A stretch of DNA of 52,004 nucleotides. Source: an uncultured Verrucomicrobia subdivision 3 bacterium (lineage in GTDB: Bacteria > Verrucomicrobiota > Verrucomicrobiia > Limisphaerales > UBA11358). The stretch is from contig CAIRJF010000004.1 of NCBI GenBank assembly GCA_903878805.1, forward strand, positions 1 to 52,004, given 5' to 3'. Below are positions 19,161-27,716 of the stretch, in pieces (position 1 is the stretch's first letter; each line of letters starts with the position of its first letter). Made by a program: the position numbers and the translations under genes. Below the pieces are notes generated by a model. It was given only the letters and a program-made list of their open reading frames with translations. It was not told the origin of the DNA and searched no databases.

Positions 19161-19190
19161 AACCACGGATGCTCACGGATGAACACAGAT
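19161..19190. repeat. Short repeat with two CACGGAT units between two genes
   Basis: AACCACGGATGCTCACGGATGAACACAGAT fills the 47-base gap between the PurD-like stop (19193) and the alr start (19145). The motif resembles dispersed short repeats, and the alternative GTG start of alr lies inside it. No second copy was seen in this window. Confidence 0.4.
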
Positions 19191-19192
19191 TT

Positions 19193-20473
19193 TCAAACCG
19201 TGCCCGGCGGCCACAAACTTTGGCCGACATCCGTGCGGAAATAGCTACCGACGACGCGGATTTTACGGATGTTCGCGTAAGCCCTGGCAATGGCGGTTTT
19301 CAAATTTGGCGCGAGCGCAATCACATCCGCAATGCGGTGGCCGGTGGAAATCAAATCGCCGCCCGCACTGCTCGCGACTTCATTCCACCAGACGTCACAA
19401 TTGAATTTACCGTCTACTTCCAGCGGCAATTGCGGTCCGCGCACCTGCGTGAAAGGATAACCGTAACCGGCCAGCGTGAGCGAACAGCCGAAATTTAATT
19501 TTTCGTTGAACGCCAATTTTAATTTTTCATTCCGCGCCGTAGCCAAAATTATTTCTGCCGGATTTTTCAGCATCCGCAGAATCATCGGGCCGGAGGTGAC
19601 GCCGATGCGGATGTTGTATTCGATGACGTGCCATTTGCCGCCGCGCTTGATGGCAGTGACTTGCAGCGGTCCATGGTAATTCACCGCGCGGAGCCACGGT
19701 TTCAATGGGTGAATCAATTCGCGCGCGAGGCCATATTTGTCATTCTCATCGCGCTCGACAAGCCCGCCAAGCGGAGCGCCGGCGACGATACCCATGTTGC
19801 CGTTGAAGGCGTATTTGTATTCCTGATTCGTGACGAGCGAATGGATTTCACCGCCGCTGACGAGCGCGATGTGCCCGGCCTCGGCACGTCCGAGATATTC
19901 CTGCAAGAAAACGCCCTCGGCATAATTGACGTGCCGCAGCCACGCGCGCGTGTCCGCGACCGTCTCGCACAAAATCGTGTGGATCGGACTCGTCGGCGAG
20001 CAGAGCGGATTCTTGATGACGAACGGCTGCGGATTTTCCGCGAGAATTTTTTCGGCTTCGATTCGATTTGAGGCGACGAAGGATTTGGGAAACGGAATTT
20101 TGAACTTCGCACACAGCTCACGCGCAAAATCGCGTTCGCGCTCGATGCGCATCGCTTCGCCGGTTGGCGAAAAAATACCAACGCCAGATTTAAATAAATC
20201 ATTCGCCCACGGTTGCAACGCCCAATCAATGGACTGCGGAATGACCACATCAATTTTATTTTCGCGCACCAGCGGCACTGGACTTGGAAATGTGTCACGC
20301 GAAAAAGTTTTGCCGACGAGTGACGGTGAAAAGTGGCCGTAATTGCGCGTGAGATACGTCGAGACACTCGCGCCCGCGTCGGCCAGCGCGCCGCCGAGGC
20401 TGTGCGCGAAAGAACCGACGCCGAGAATCATCACGTTGGCGGCGGTCTTTTGATCTGAAATCTTGCGCGACAT
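19193..20473 (-). CDS. PurD-like ATP-grasp ligase
   Basis: A 426-residue protein with the layout of phosphoribosylamine-glycine ligase. It has an N-terminal Rossmann-like loop (NVMILGVGSFAHSLGGALAD), an ATP-grasp middle (RIERERDFARELCAKFKIPF; PFVIKNPLCSP; VFLQEYLGRAEAGHIALVSG; LVTNQEYKYAFNG), and the metal site WHVIEYNIRIGVTSGPMILR. In true PurD the last reads IEFNCRFGDPETQ; here Glu and Asn stay but GDPE is lost. The phosphoribosylamine loop is also divergent. So it may be a PurD paralogue acting on another amine and amino acid, or simply a diverged purD. Start ATG 20473 is chosen; an upstream in-frame codon at 20524 gives a basic extension. Confidence 0.6.
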   Translation of the reverse strand: MSRKISDQKTAANVMILGVGSFAHSLGGALADAGASVSTYLTRNYGHFSPSLVGKTFSRDTFPSPVPLVRENKIDVVIPQSIDWALQPWANDLFKSGVGIFSPTGEAMRIERERDFARELCAKFKIPFPKSFVASNRIEAEKILAENPQPFVIKNPLCSPTSPIHTILCETVADTRAWLRHVNYAEGVFLQEYLGRAEAGHIALVSGGEIHSLVTNQEYKYAFNGNMGIVAGAPLGGLVERDENDKYGLARELIHPLKPWLRAVNYHGPLQVTAIKRGGKWHVIEYNIRIGVTSGPMILRMLKNPAEIILATARNEKLKLAFNEKLNFGCSLTLAGYGYPFTQVRGPQLPLEVDGKFNCDVWWNEVASSAGGDLISTGHRIADVIALAPNLKTAIARAYANIRKIRVVGSYFRTDVGQSLWPPGTV

Positions 20474-20545
20474 TTTGCGTGGGAATTGTTTCGCAAATCC
20501 GGTCGCGACGCAACGCCAAGTCATTAGCAGTGTCCTGACCTGAAA

Positions 20546-20694
20546 TGGTAGGGACAGCGCGCTGCGCTGTCCCCGCCCGCAGCGGAGCGCAGGGCGGAAC
20601 GCGCGTGGTTAAGCACACGTTTCTATGTTGTTCGTTTTCCATCGCCTGACGCTGCGCTCGGCGCTGGGGACGGCGCAGCGCGCCTTCCCTACCA
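20546..20694. repeat. 149-bp MITE-like inverted-repeat element
   Basis: The left arm TGGTAGGGACAGCGCGCTGC (from 20546) and the right arm ending GCGCAGCGCGCCTTCCCTACCA (to 20694) are imperfect inverted repeats of nearly 30 bases, with a GC-rich centre. It occupies the divergent space between the PurD-like gene and slyX and has no coding capacity. It has the form of a small non-autonomous element. Confidence 0.7.
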
Positions 20695-20743
20695 AGTCAT
20701 TCACCGTCTCGACTTCCGGCGGCGACGCGGGCAAAATCATTGC

Positions 20744-20956
20744 ATGGCAGACGAAAATTCCCGGCGCACTGAAAAACTGGAATCCAACCTCGCGCACCTC
20801 GAACATCAAGTCGAGCAGCTCAACGCGGTGGTCATCGAGCAAGGCAAGTTGCTGGATCGTTTGAAAAAGGAAGTGCAGCGCCAATCGCGCGCGATGGAAA
20901 CGCTGGAGCTGGAACGCATCCAGTCGAACAACCAGAAGCCGCCGCATTATCAGTGA
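20744..20956 (+). CDS. slyX: SlyX family protein
   Basis: A 70-residue coiled-coil protein. LESNLAHLEHQVEQLNAVVI and QGKLLDRLKKEVQRQSRAME are continuous heptad-like helices, and the tail ends PPHYQ, close to the PPHY ending that marks SlyX. The cellular role of SlyX is not well established. Its stop codon overlaps the GTG start of recG (GTGA at 20953-20956), so the pair is translationally coupled. Confidence 0.8.
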   Translation: MADENSRRTEKLESNLAHLEHQVEQLNAVVIEQGKLLDRLKKEVQRQSRAMETLELERIQSNNQKPPHYQ

Positions 20957-22965
20957 ATCTGCCGCCTGAAAAACCAGTTTCGCCGCTCGCTGCGCCGGTC
21001 GCTTCCGTATGGGGCGTGGGCGAGGAACGCGCAAAACTATTGGCGCGACTGAAAATTTTCACCGTCGAAGATTTACTGCTACACGCGCCACTTCGTTACG
21101 AAGACCGCCGGAAATTTCTACCTATCCGCGAATTAAAATTGAGCGAGCCGGCCACGGTGCGCGGGGAAATTATCGCCGCCGGCCTCAAACGCTTTCGCGG
21201 CGGATCGCGCACCATGTTTGAGTGCGTGTTTGACGATGGCACGGCGCGATTGCATGGCCGCTGGTGGCAGGCGCAGGCGTGGATGCCGGACTGGTATGCC
21301 GTCGGCCGCGAGTTTCTCATCTACGGCAAATTGGATGACGAGAAAAAACCACGCGTTTTCACGCATCCCGAAACGGAGCTGGTCGAGGCCGGCGACGATG
21401 AATTTGTCCACGTCAACCGCATCGTCCCGGTGCATCCGCTGACGGAAGGTTTGACGGCGCGCGTGCTGCGCTCGCTCATCTGGCGCGCGCTGGAAAAATT
21501 TGAAAACGAGATCGCCGAGCCGGACATCAAACTGGATTTGAAACTATTTCCGGCGCGCGCAAACGCGGTGCGCATGATTCATTTCCCGAATGAATTGACG
21601 GACGTGGAATTTGCGCGGCAGCGGCTGGCGTTGGATGAATTTGCGGCGTTGCAATTTCAAATCCAGTCGCGTCGCAAAAAGTTTGAGGCGTTGTCAAAGG
21701 CGCTGCCGTGCGGTGGCGACAATCGTTTGATGAAACCATTTCTCGCGCAACTTGGTTTCAAACTCACGGCGGCACAGACGAATGTGTTGAAAGAAATCCG
21801 CGCGGATATGGGCGGCGCGCATCCGATGCGACGTCTTTTGCAAGGCGATGTTGGCTCTGGAAAAACAGCGGTCGCGGCGTGCAGCGCGTTGATGGCGATC
21901 GAAAGCGGCTTCAACGTCGCGCTGATGGCGCCAACAGAAATTCTAGCGGAGCAGCACTTCCGGAATTTTTCCAAATGGTTTGAACCACTGGGAATCAAAA
22001 TTGAATTGCAAACGGGCAGCCGAAAAACTTTTCAACCGACGCCAGACGCTGTGCAGCGCGGCAAACTGGCAAATTTTAACCGGCAACCTTCAACCTTGTT
22101 CATCGGCACGCACGCGCTGTTTACGGCGGGGTTTGATTTGCCGATGCTCGGTCTGGTCATCATTGACGAGCAGCACAAGTTTGGCGTGACGCAGCGCGAA
22201 ACGCTGGTGCGCAAAGGAAATTATCCGCATCTGCTCGTGATGACAGCGACGCCGATTCCGCGCACGCTCGGCCTGACGCTTTACGGCGACTTGGATGTTT
22301 CAGTGATTGATGAATTGCCCGGCGGACGCGGCACGATAAAAACCTTTGTGCGCACGACGGAAAAGTTGCCCAAGGTTTTTGATTTCATCCGCGAAAAAAT
22401 TTCTGCCGGACAACAGGCTTACATTGTTTATCCGCGCGTGGACGTTGCGGACACGGACAAAGACATCAAAGCGGTGACCAAAGAATTTACGAATGTAGAG
22501 AAAGCGCTGACTGGATTCAAAGTCGGCTTGCTGCACGGGCGTATCAAGCCGGCGGAAAAGGAAAAAGTGATGACGGCTTTTCGTGCGAATGAAATCAAGG
22601 CGCTGGTCGCGACTTCGCTGATTGAAGTCGGCGTGGACGTGCCGAACGCCACGGTGATGCTCATCGAAAACGCGGAGCATTTCGGACTGGCGCAGTTGCA
22701 TCAGTTGCGCGGGCGCATCGGGCGCGGCGCGCATGAGAGTTTTTGCATTTTGGTTTCCGACGCGGAACATAAGGAGGCACAAGCGCGGCTGAAAATTCTG
22801 GAAGAGACGAATGACGGTTTCAAAATCGCCGAGGCGGATTTGAAACTGCGCGGGCCGGGTGAATTATTGGGGCAACAACAAAGCGGCCTGCCAAATTTGC
22901 GTTTCGGCAATCTGGCGGAGGATTTAAATTTGATCCGGCAGGCGCGCGAACTGGTCAAGCTGTAA
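20953..22965 (+). CDS. recG: ATP-dependent DNA helicase RecG
   Basis: RecG remodels stalled forks and Holliday junctions. The 670-residue protein has the N-terminal wedge domain (VWGVGEERAKLLARLKIFTV, then LLLHAPLRYEDR). Superfamily 2 helicase motifs follow in order: LLQGDVGSGKTAVAACSALM (Walker A), LMAPTEILAEQHFRNF, FIGTHALFT, LVIIDEQHKFGVTQRE (DEQH), LVMTATPIPRTL, LLHGRIKPAEKEKVM, LVATSLIEVGVDVPNAT and QLHQLRGRIGRGAHES. The length is close to the norm of about 690. Start GTG 20953 keeps the N-terminus and overlaps slyX. Confidence 0.97.
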   Translation: MNLPPEKPVSPLAAPVASVWGVGEERAKLLARLKIFTVEDLLLHAPLRYEDRRKFLPIRELKLSEPATVRGEIIAAGLKRFRGGSRTMFECVFDDGTARLHGRWWQAQAWMPDWYAVGREFLIYGKLDDEKKPRVFTHPETELVEAGDDEFVHVNRIVPVHPLTEGLTARVLRSLIWRALEKFENEIAEPDIKLDLKLFPARANAVRMIHFPNELTDVEFARQRLALDEFAALQFQIQSRRKKFEALSKALPCGGDNRLMKPFLAQLGFKLTAAQTNVLKEIRADMGGAHPMRRLLQGDVGSGKTAVAACSALMAIESGFNVALMAPTEILAEQHFRNFSKWFEPLGIKIELQTGSRKTFQPTPDAVQRGKLANFNRQPSTLFIGTHALFTAGFDLPMLGLVIIDEQHKFGVTQRETLVRKGNYPHLLVMTATPIPRTLGLTLYGDLDVSVIDELPGGRGTIKTFVRTTEKLPKVFDFIREKISAGQQAYIVYPRVDVADTDKDIKAVTKEFTNVEKALTGFKVGLLHGRIKPAEKEKVMTAFRANEIKALVATSLIEVGVDVPNATVMLIENAEHFGLAQLHQLRGRIGRGAHESFCILVSDAEHKEAQARLKILEETNDGFKIAEADLKLRGPGELLGQQQSGLPNLRFGNLAEDLNLIRQARELVKL

Positions 22966-22984
22966 CGCGAACTCGCCTGCTGTT

Positions 22985-24673
22985 TCAATGCGGCTGTTCC
23001 GCCGGCTGCCTGCAAATGTAGGCAGCGAATTTTTCCGGCGGGATAACACCGACAAAAAATGGCAGCGGTCCGAAGTTTTGCGAGTAAAAGCCGGCACCCG
23101 CATCGTGGTTGAATGTGGTAAGCCACGCGCCAGCCGGCTCAATAAATAATTCCAACATTGCGGCCTGTTCGGTCGTGGGCGGCCAGACGCTTGCGTTGGA
23201 AAAGCCGAGGACGAGAATGTCGCCGGGATGCAATTGAGAATTATAGATGTCCACCGGCCAGGCTCCGAGTGATTGCATGTAGTATTGAAATCCCCAGTGT
23301 CCTTCGAACCAGATTTTGCCGGGATGGGCGGCGTATTTGGCGCAAATTTCCTCCGCGCCCTTGCGGTCGGCGGTGGCAAGCTGGAAATCGGCCTGCGCCA
23401 CGAGCAGGCTCAAGGCCGCAGAGGCGACGAGGGAAATTTTTATCCCGGCGGACAGCGACTCACGGTTTTGCTCCAGCCGACGAGCCAGCAAAATGGCCAC
23501 GGCGGGAGCCATTGGCAAAAGCGTGCGGCCGTTGACCATCCAATAAACAAAAGCGCCGAAGGCAAAAGTTCCCAGCACCCACAAGGCCAGCAGCCAGGAG
23601 TCGGTGTCGCGCTTTTTTAACATTTCTTCGGCGGCCAGCGCCAGCACACCCACACCGCCCACTGTCCAAAAAATAATTTCCGCTTCGACGCCGAGGCGGA
23701 GGTTGCCGGTGAACCACGAAAAATATGCGGGCATCATGCCGGCGGTGAACGCCAGCGCCACGCAAAGCAGCGTGCCGAAAATCAATAGCAGCAGCTGCCG
23801 ACGACTCCACAGGAAGGGCGCGCAGAACAGCGCCAGCGCAAAGCCGCCGCCGGTGAAGGTGAGCGCAATGAACGCCTTGAAGAGTTTCGCCCCGCCATGA
23901 AACGCCTGGTTGGCGGCGGAGTATTGGTTTGCGTAGAGAAAGTGCGCCTGACCATAAAGTTGGTAGGTGATCCATTCACTGACGCCCAACGCCAAAAGCG
24001 GAATCAGCAAATAAAAACTCCAGCGGCCAACGGATTTTTTTTCCAGCCAGGCGTAGGCGGCCAGCAGCGGCAGGAGGCAGAGTCCGTTGTATTTGGTCAG
24101 CACGGTCAGCGCCGTCAAGATTCCGGCGAGCGCGAGCTTGCGAAAATTGTTTTGCCGGATGCCTTCCACCCAGAACACGACCGCCCAAATCCAGCCAGCG
24201 AGCATCGGCACATCGGACATGACGGTGGTGCTGGAAATGAGAAATACCGGCGCGAACAAAGTGGCCAGCGCGGCGAACATCGGCCAGCGGCAGAATTTTT
24301 GCGCCAGCCGGAAAGTTCCCAGCACCACGGCGATGGTCGGCAGCAGACACGCGGTGTGCAGCCCGATTTCGCTGAAGCCAAAAATTCCCGCCGCCAGCGC
24401 GAGGTAGTAGCAGAACAGGGGCGGATTTTGCGTGGCCGCCCACATCGGCTCGGTTGCTCCATACCAGTTGACGTAGAAACCATAAGGATTTCCGGGGTGA
24501 AGCTGGATTTGTTGTGCGGCCCAAATAAAAATGGGGTCGTCCAGGTTGAACGGCTTGGTGAGAAACGGCAGCAGCGCGGCAACCGTCAGCAGCGTGAGTG
24601 CCCAATATGGATGGCGGGCGGACCAGTCCTGAATTTTTCCCCAGCGCGGCGCGGATCTTGGCGAGTCGTCCAT
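22985..24673 (-). CDS. GT39/ArnT-type membrane glycosyltransferase
   Basis: From ATG 24673 a protein of 562 residues with about 10-12 membrane segments. The first periplasmic loop holds FLTKPFNLDDPIFIWAAQQI with the acidic DD pair typical of PMT/ArnT-like GT-C enzymes, and NPPLFCYYLALAAGIFG follows. These use polyprenyl-phosphate sugars as donors on the periplasmic side. The frame is open to 24769, but the start at MDDSPRSAPR fits better than the longer basic N-terminus. The acceptor is unknown. Divergent from the lipoprotein gene at 24772 with a 98-base gap. Confidence 0.75.
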   Translation of the reverse strand: MDDSPRSAPRWGKIQDWSARHPYWALTLLTVAALLPFLTKPFNLDDPIFIWAAQQIQLHPGNPYGFYVNWYGATEPMWAATQNPPLFCYYLALAAGIFGFSEIGLHTACLLPTIAVVLGTFRLAQKFCRWPMFAALATLFAPVFLISSTTVMSDVPMLAGWIWAVVFWVEGIRQNNFRKLALAGILTALTVLTKYNGLCLLPLLAAYAWLEKKSVGRWSFYLLIPLLALGVSEWITYQLYGQAHFLYANQYSAANQAFHGGAKLFKAFIALTFTGGGFALALFCAPFLWSRRQLLLLIFGTLLCVALAFTAGMMPAYFSWFTGNLRLGVEAEIIFWTVGGVGVLALAAEEMLKKRDTDSWLLALWVLGTFAFGAFVYWMVNGRTLLPMAPAVAILLARRLEQNRESLSAGIKISLVASAALSLLVAQADFQLATADRKGAEEICAKYAAHPGKIWFEGHWGFQYYMQSLGAWPVDIYNSQLHPGDILVLGFSNASVWPPTTEQAAMLELFIEPAGAWLTTFNHDAGAGFYSQNFGPLPFFVGVIPPEKFAAYICRQPAEQPH

Positions 24674-24771
24674 GCCGGAACACCTTAACCGACTTCGCCC
24701 GCGCACAAAAAGGATTTTCCGGGGCGAAAATTCCGTTTCCATTTTTGCCCGAACCAGCGTAACTTGCACAC

Positions 24772-25122
24772 ATGACAGCCTTCAATTTATTTTTCATTTG
24801 CGGCGGCGTGGCGCTGCTGGCGGCAGGCTGCGGTGACAGTTCCAAGCCCGGCACCACGGCCAATACCGTTTCCAATGTGGTGGACGCGCCGTTGAACTAC
24901 ATCAGCGCGGTGGGGCAGGCGCAGAAGTATTCGGAGAAGCAGATTGATTTGGCCTATGTAAATCAAGCTATCCAGCAGTTTCAGGCGGGCGAGGGGCGGC
25001 TGCCGAAAGACCTGAATGAGATGGTGGAGTTGCACTATCTCGGAAAAATTCCGGAAGCGCCGTTCGGCTACAAAATCGTCTATGATGCAACCGCCGGTTC
25101 CATCAAAGTGGTGAAACAATAA
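24772..25122 (+). CDS. Small lipoprotein with a pseudopilin-like C-terminal segment
   Basis: A 116-residue protein with a lipoprotein signal: NLFFICGGVALLAAGCGDSS, with Cys in the LAAGC lipobox. The rest is a short helical part (YVNQAIQQFQAGEGRLPKDL) followed by NEMVELHYLGKIPEAPFGYK, a pattern often seen at the C-terminus of type II secretion/competence pseudopilin-like proteins. It ends IVYDATAGSIKVVKQ. The next gene starts 2 bases after the stop, so they form an operon. Function unknown. Confidence 0.6.
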   Translation: MTAFNLFFICGGVALLAAGCGDSSKPGTTANTVSNVVDAPLNYISAVGQAQKYSEKQIDLAYVNQAIQQFQAGEGRLPKDLNEMVELHYLGKIPEAPFGYKIVYDATAGSIKVVKQ

Positions 25123-25124
25123 CC

Positions 25125-25685
25125 ATGCCTATTCCCACCTTCAGCCAGCCGGATCAGCCGGTGTTCGAGCGCGGCCTTTGGAGCCGCGCTTGGTTCATTA
25201 TTCTTCTGTGCTTGGCGCTGGCGGCGGTGGATTGGGAATTGATTCCGCTGAAAATTTTCCCGTTCGTTTTTATTTTCCCGCTGATGCTCGCGGCGTGGAA
25301 CCGCAGCCTGCCGTTCGCCATGATCTGCGCGGTCGGCCTGTCGCTCACGCGACTGTCGCACCAGTTTTTTTTTGACGAGCGGCCCTTCACGGCGGACGAG
25401 GTGGCCGCTGCGCTGGTGCGGTTTTTCGTGCTGCTGCTGCTGGCCGCGCTGACCAACCAGTTGGGCAAGCAGACTCGGCAACTCCGGCATCGCGTGCGGC
25501 TGCTCGAAGGCATCCTGCCAATCTGCTCCCATTGCAAAAGCATCCGCGACAAGCACAACAACTGGGTGCAGTTGGAGGAATACATCACCGCCCATTCCAC
25601 CGCGCAATTTTCCCACAGCCTCTGCCCGACATGCTTTAGGGAATTTTACGGCCAGGAATCCGCCCCGGAGCCGGCGGCCAAATAA
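25125..25685 (+). CDS. Membrane protein with a C-terminal Cys-rich signalling-type domain
   Basis: A 186-residue protein. The N-terminal half has three or four membrane segments (WFIILLCLALAAVDW, IFPFVFIFPLMLAAW, LVRFFVLLLLAALTNQL). A short helix leads into LLPICSHCK-like text: GILPICSHCKSIRDKHNNWV, then YITAHSTAQFSHSLCPTCFR. This CxxC...CxxC domain is widely fused to PAS, GAF and response-regulator proteins and probably binds a metal, though its job is not established. It is coupled to the lipoprotein gene upstream. Confidence 0.65.
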   Translation: MPIPTFSQPDQPVFERGLWSRAWFIILLCLALAAVDWELIPLKIFPFVFIFPLMLAAWNRSLPFAMICAVGLSLTRLSHQFFFDERPFTADEVAAALVRFFVLLLLAALTNQLGKQTRQLRHRVRLLEGILPICSHCKSIRDKHNNWVQLEEYITAHSTAQFSHSLCPTCFREFYGQESAPEPAAK

Positions 25686-25745
25686 TCCGCAATTTTCGCT
25701 CGCAAAAGCTCCGGCGGCAACGGAGAATCCGCCTCTGTTTTCAAA

Positions 25746-27296
25746 ATGAACGAACAGATTGTCATCCTCGATTTCGGCTCGCAATACACGCAGGTCATCG
25801 CCCGGCGCGTCCGCGAATGCAACGTCTATTCCACCATCATCCATTTCAACACGCCCGCCGCGAAAATTGCCGCGATGCGGCCGAGTGGCATCATTTTGTC
25901 GGGCGGACCGTCGAGCGTCTATGCACCGGATGCGCCGCTGCCGGACAAAACGATTTTTGAACTCGGCGCGCCGGTGCTGGGCATTTGTTTCGGGGTGCAG
26001 CTCTTCGCGCAATTTCTCGGCGGCAAGGTCGAGCAAGGCCAGAAACGCGAATACGGCAAAGGCACTTTGACGGTGAGGGATTCTGCCTGCGCGCTGTTCG
26101 CAAAATTGCCGAAGTCGCTGCAAGTTTGGAATTCGCACGGTGACAAGCTAACCAAAATTCCCAATGGATTCAAGCCGGTCGCGGTCACGGAAAATTCCGA
26201 GTTCGCGGCGATTGAAAACCGCGCGAAGAAATTTTTCGGTCTGCAATTCCATCCCGAAGTCGTCCACACGCCGCGCGGGAAGGAAATTATTTCCAACTTT
26301 GTCCACGGCGTCTGCGGCTGCGGCAAATCGTGGACGATGCGCAATTACGTTGATCAGGCCGTCGAGGAAATCCGTGCGCAGGTCGGCACGGAACACGTCG
26401 TGCTCGGCTTGAGCGGCGGCGTGGATTCCAGCGTAGCGGCGGCGTTGCTGCACAAGGCCATTGGCGACCAGCTCACCTGCATTTTCGTCAACAACGGTTT
26501 GCTCCGCGCGCGCGAGGCGGAAGTGGTGCAAAATGTTTTCGCCCGCAGCTTCAACATCAAGCTGCAATACGAAGACGCGACGAGACTATTTCTCGGCAAG
26601 CTCAAAGGTGTCACCGACCCGGAACGCAAACGCAAAATCATCGGCAAGACTTTCATTGACGTGTTTCAGGCCGCGACGAAGCGCGTGGGCAAGGCGAACA
26701 AGGCCAAGTTTCTCGCGCAAGGCACGCTGTATCCCGACGTGATCGAATCCGTGCCGATCGCCGGCAATCCCGCCGCGCTCATCAAATCGCACCACAACGT
26801 CGGTGGTTTGCCGAAAGGGATGAAGTTCAAATTAGTCGAGCCGCTGAAAAATTTGTTCAAAGACGAAGTCCGTTTGCTCGGCGAAGAACTCGGCGTGCCG
26901 AAGGACATCGTCTGGCGGCAGCCTTTTCCCGGACCAGGTTTGGCCGTAAGAATTCTTGGCGAAGTCACACCGGCGCGCTGCGAGATTCTGCGCAACGCCG
27001 ACGCCATCGTCGTTGAGGAAATGAAATTGAGCGGGCTGTATTACAAAATCTGGCAGAGCTTCGCCGTGTTGCTGCCCGTGCGCAGCGTGGGCGTGATGGG
27101 CGACGAACGGACTTACGATTACACGATTGCGATTCGTGCCGTGGAATCGCAGGACGGCATGACCGCCGACTGGGTGAAGCTGCCTTACGACCTGCTGGAA
27201 AAACTCGCGAGCCGTATCATCAACGAAGTGAAGGGCGTAAACCGCTGCGTCTTCGACATCACCAGCAAGCCGCCGGGGACGATTGAGTGGGAGTAA
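25746..27296 (+). CDS. guaA: GMP synthase (glutamine-hydrolysing)
   Basis: GuaA aminates XMP to GMP using glutamine. The 516-residue protein has the class I amidotransferase half ([20 protein letters not shown]; catalytic Cys in [30 protein letters not shown] with the His-Glu pair). The ATP-pyrophosphatase half is marked by [20 protein letters not shown] near residue 225, and the dimerisation region runs to the conserved ending [18 protein letters not shown]. It stops 91 bases before tRNA-Arg, the attachment site of the island. Confidence 0.98.
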   Translation: MNEQIVILDFGSQYTQVIARRVRECNVYSTIIHFNTPAAKIAAMRPSGIILSGGPSSVYAPDAPLPDKTIFELGAPVLGICFGVQLFAQFLGGKVEQGQKREYGKGTLTVRDSACALFAKLPKSLQVWNSHGDKLTKIPNGFKPVAVTENSEFAAIENRAKKFFGLQFHPEVVHTPRGKEIISNFVHGVCGCGKSWTMRNYVDQAVEEIRAQVGTEHVVLGLSGGVDSSVAAALLHKAIGDQLTCIFVNNGLLRAREAEVVQNVFARSFNIKLQYEDATRLFLGKLKGVTDPERKRKIIGKTFIDVFQAATKRVGKANKAKFLAQGTLYPDVIESVPIAGNPAALIKSHHNVGGLPKGMKFKLVEPLKNLFKDEVRLLGEELGVPKDIVWRQPFPGPGLAVRILGEVTPARCEILRNADAIVVEEMKLSGLYYKIWQSFAVLLPVRSVGVMGDERTYDYTIAIRAVESQDGMTADWVKLPYDLLEKLASRIINEVKGVNRCVFDITSKPPGTIEWE

Positions 27297-27301
27297 CGGA
27301 G

Positions 27302-27357
27302 TTTTGTCGAGCGCGGGCAACTGTGCGCCCTTTTGAAAAATCTTGCGCTCGGCAAAA
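27302..27357. other. Compound hairpin after guaA
   Basis: TTTTGTCGAGCGC at 27302-27314 pairs with GCGCTCGGCAAAA at 27345-27357 (one G-T pair), with an inner GGGC/GCCC stem. There is no following T-run, so it may be a repeat or a weak terminator. Its right arm overlaps the predicted tRNA promoter. Confidence 0.45.
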
Positions 27358-27371
27358 TCGAAATATAGGAT
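27343..27371 (+). promoter_or_regulatory. Possible promoter of tRNA-Arg
   Basis: TTGCGC at 27343-27348 and TAGGAT at 27366-27371 are 17 bases apart and end 16 bases before the tRNA. Boxes are partly consensus; read by eye. Confidence 0.35.
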
Positions 27372-27387
27372 ATGTTCCCTTTTAGCT

Positions 27388-27464
<77 letters not shown>

Positions 27465-27501
27465 TATTTTACAAGGGGTTTAGAGTTTTCTTGAAAACCT
27501 G

Positions 27502-27645
27502 TCAAATTAGCTTGGCCACTTCTTGGGTTGTCGTGAAGGTTCGCGGATAGCAGATTTGAAGATATTTTTCCACAAAGTCGACTTCTGTTGACCAGGAATT
27601 ACATATTTGTTTCACCACTTCACAATCTGTCTCTTTTCCTCCCAT
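27502..27645 (-). CDS. Small hypothetical protein at the left end of the island
   Basis: An ATG at 27645 opens a 47-residue frame ending at TGA 27502. It has a mixed, protein-like composition (WSTEVDFVEKYLQICYPRTF, then TTTQEVAKLI at the end). The C-terminus shares QEVAK, and 16 identical bases, with the start of the island's integrase remnant. It may be a piece of a larger lost gene. No family is recognised, and the frame is short enough to be chance. Confidence 0.25.
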   Translation of the reverse strand: MGGKETDCEVVKQICNSWSTEVDFVEKYLQICYPRTFTTTQEVAKLI

Positions 27646-27716
27646 TGCCCTCGCGCCAAAAATTTCCCTAAAAAAATGCGCTCGATTTTTCGGCAGACAA
27701 GTTCTTTGTTGTTAGT

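Noticed and set aside
25686-25745. Purine riboswitch before guaA
   Set aside because: The 60-base gap is too short and has none of the conserved aptamer features.
27514-27530. CTTGGCCACTTCTTGG occurs here and in the integrase remnant near 32620
   Set aside because: The flanks do not match, both lie in coding-like text (QEVAK), and there is no sign of a repeat element. Could be a trace of shared ancestry but not enough to claim.
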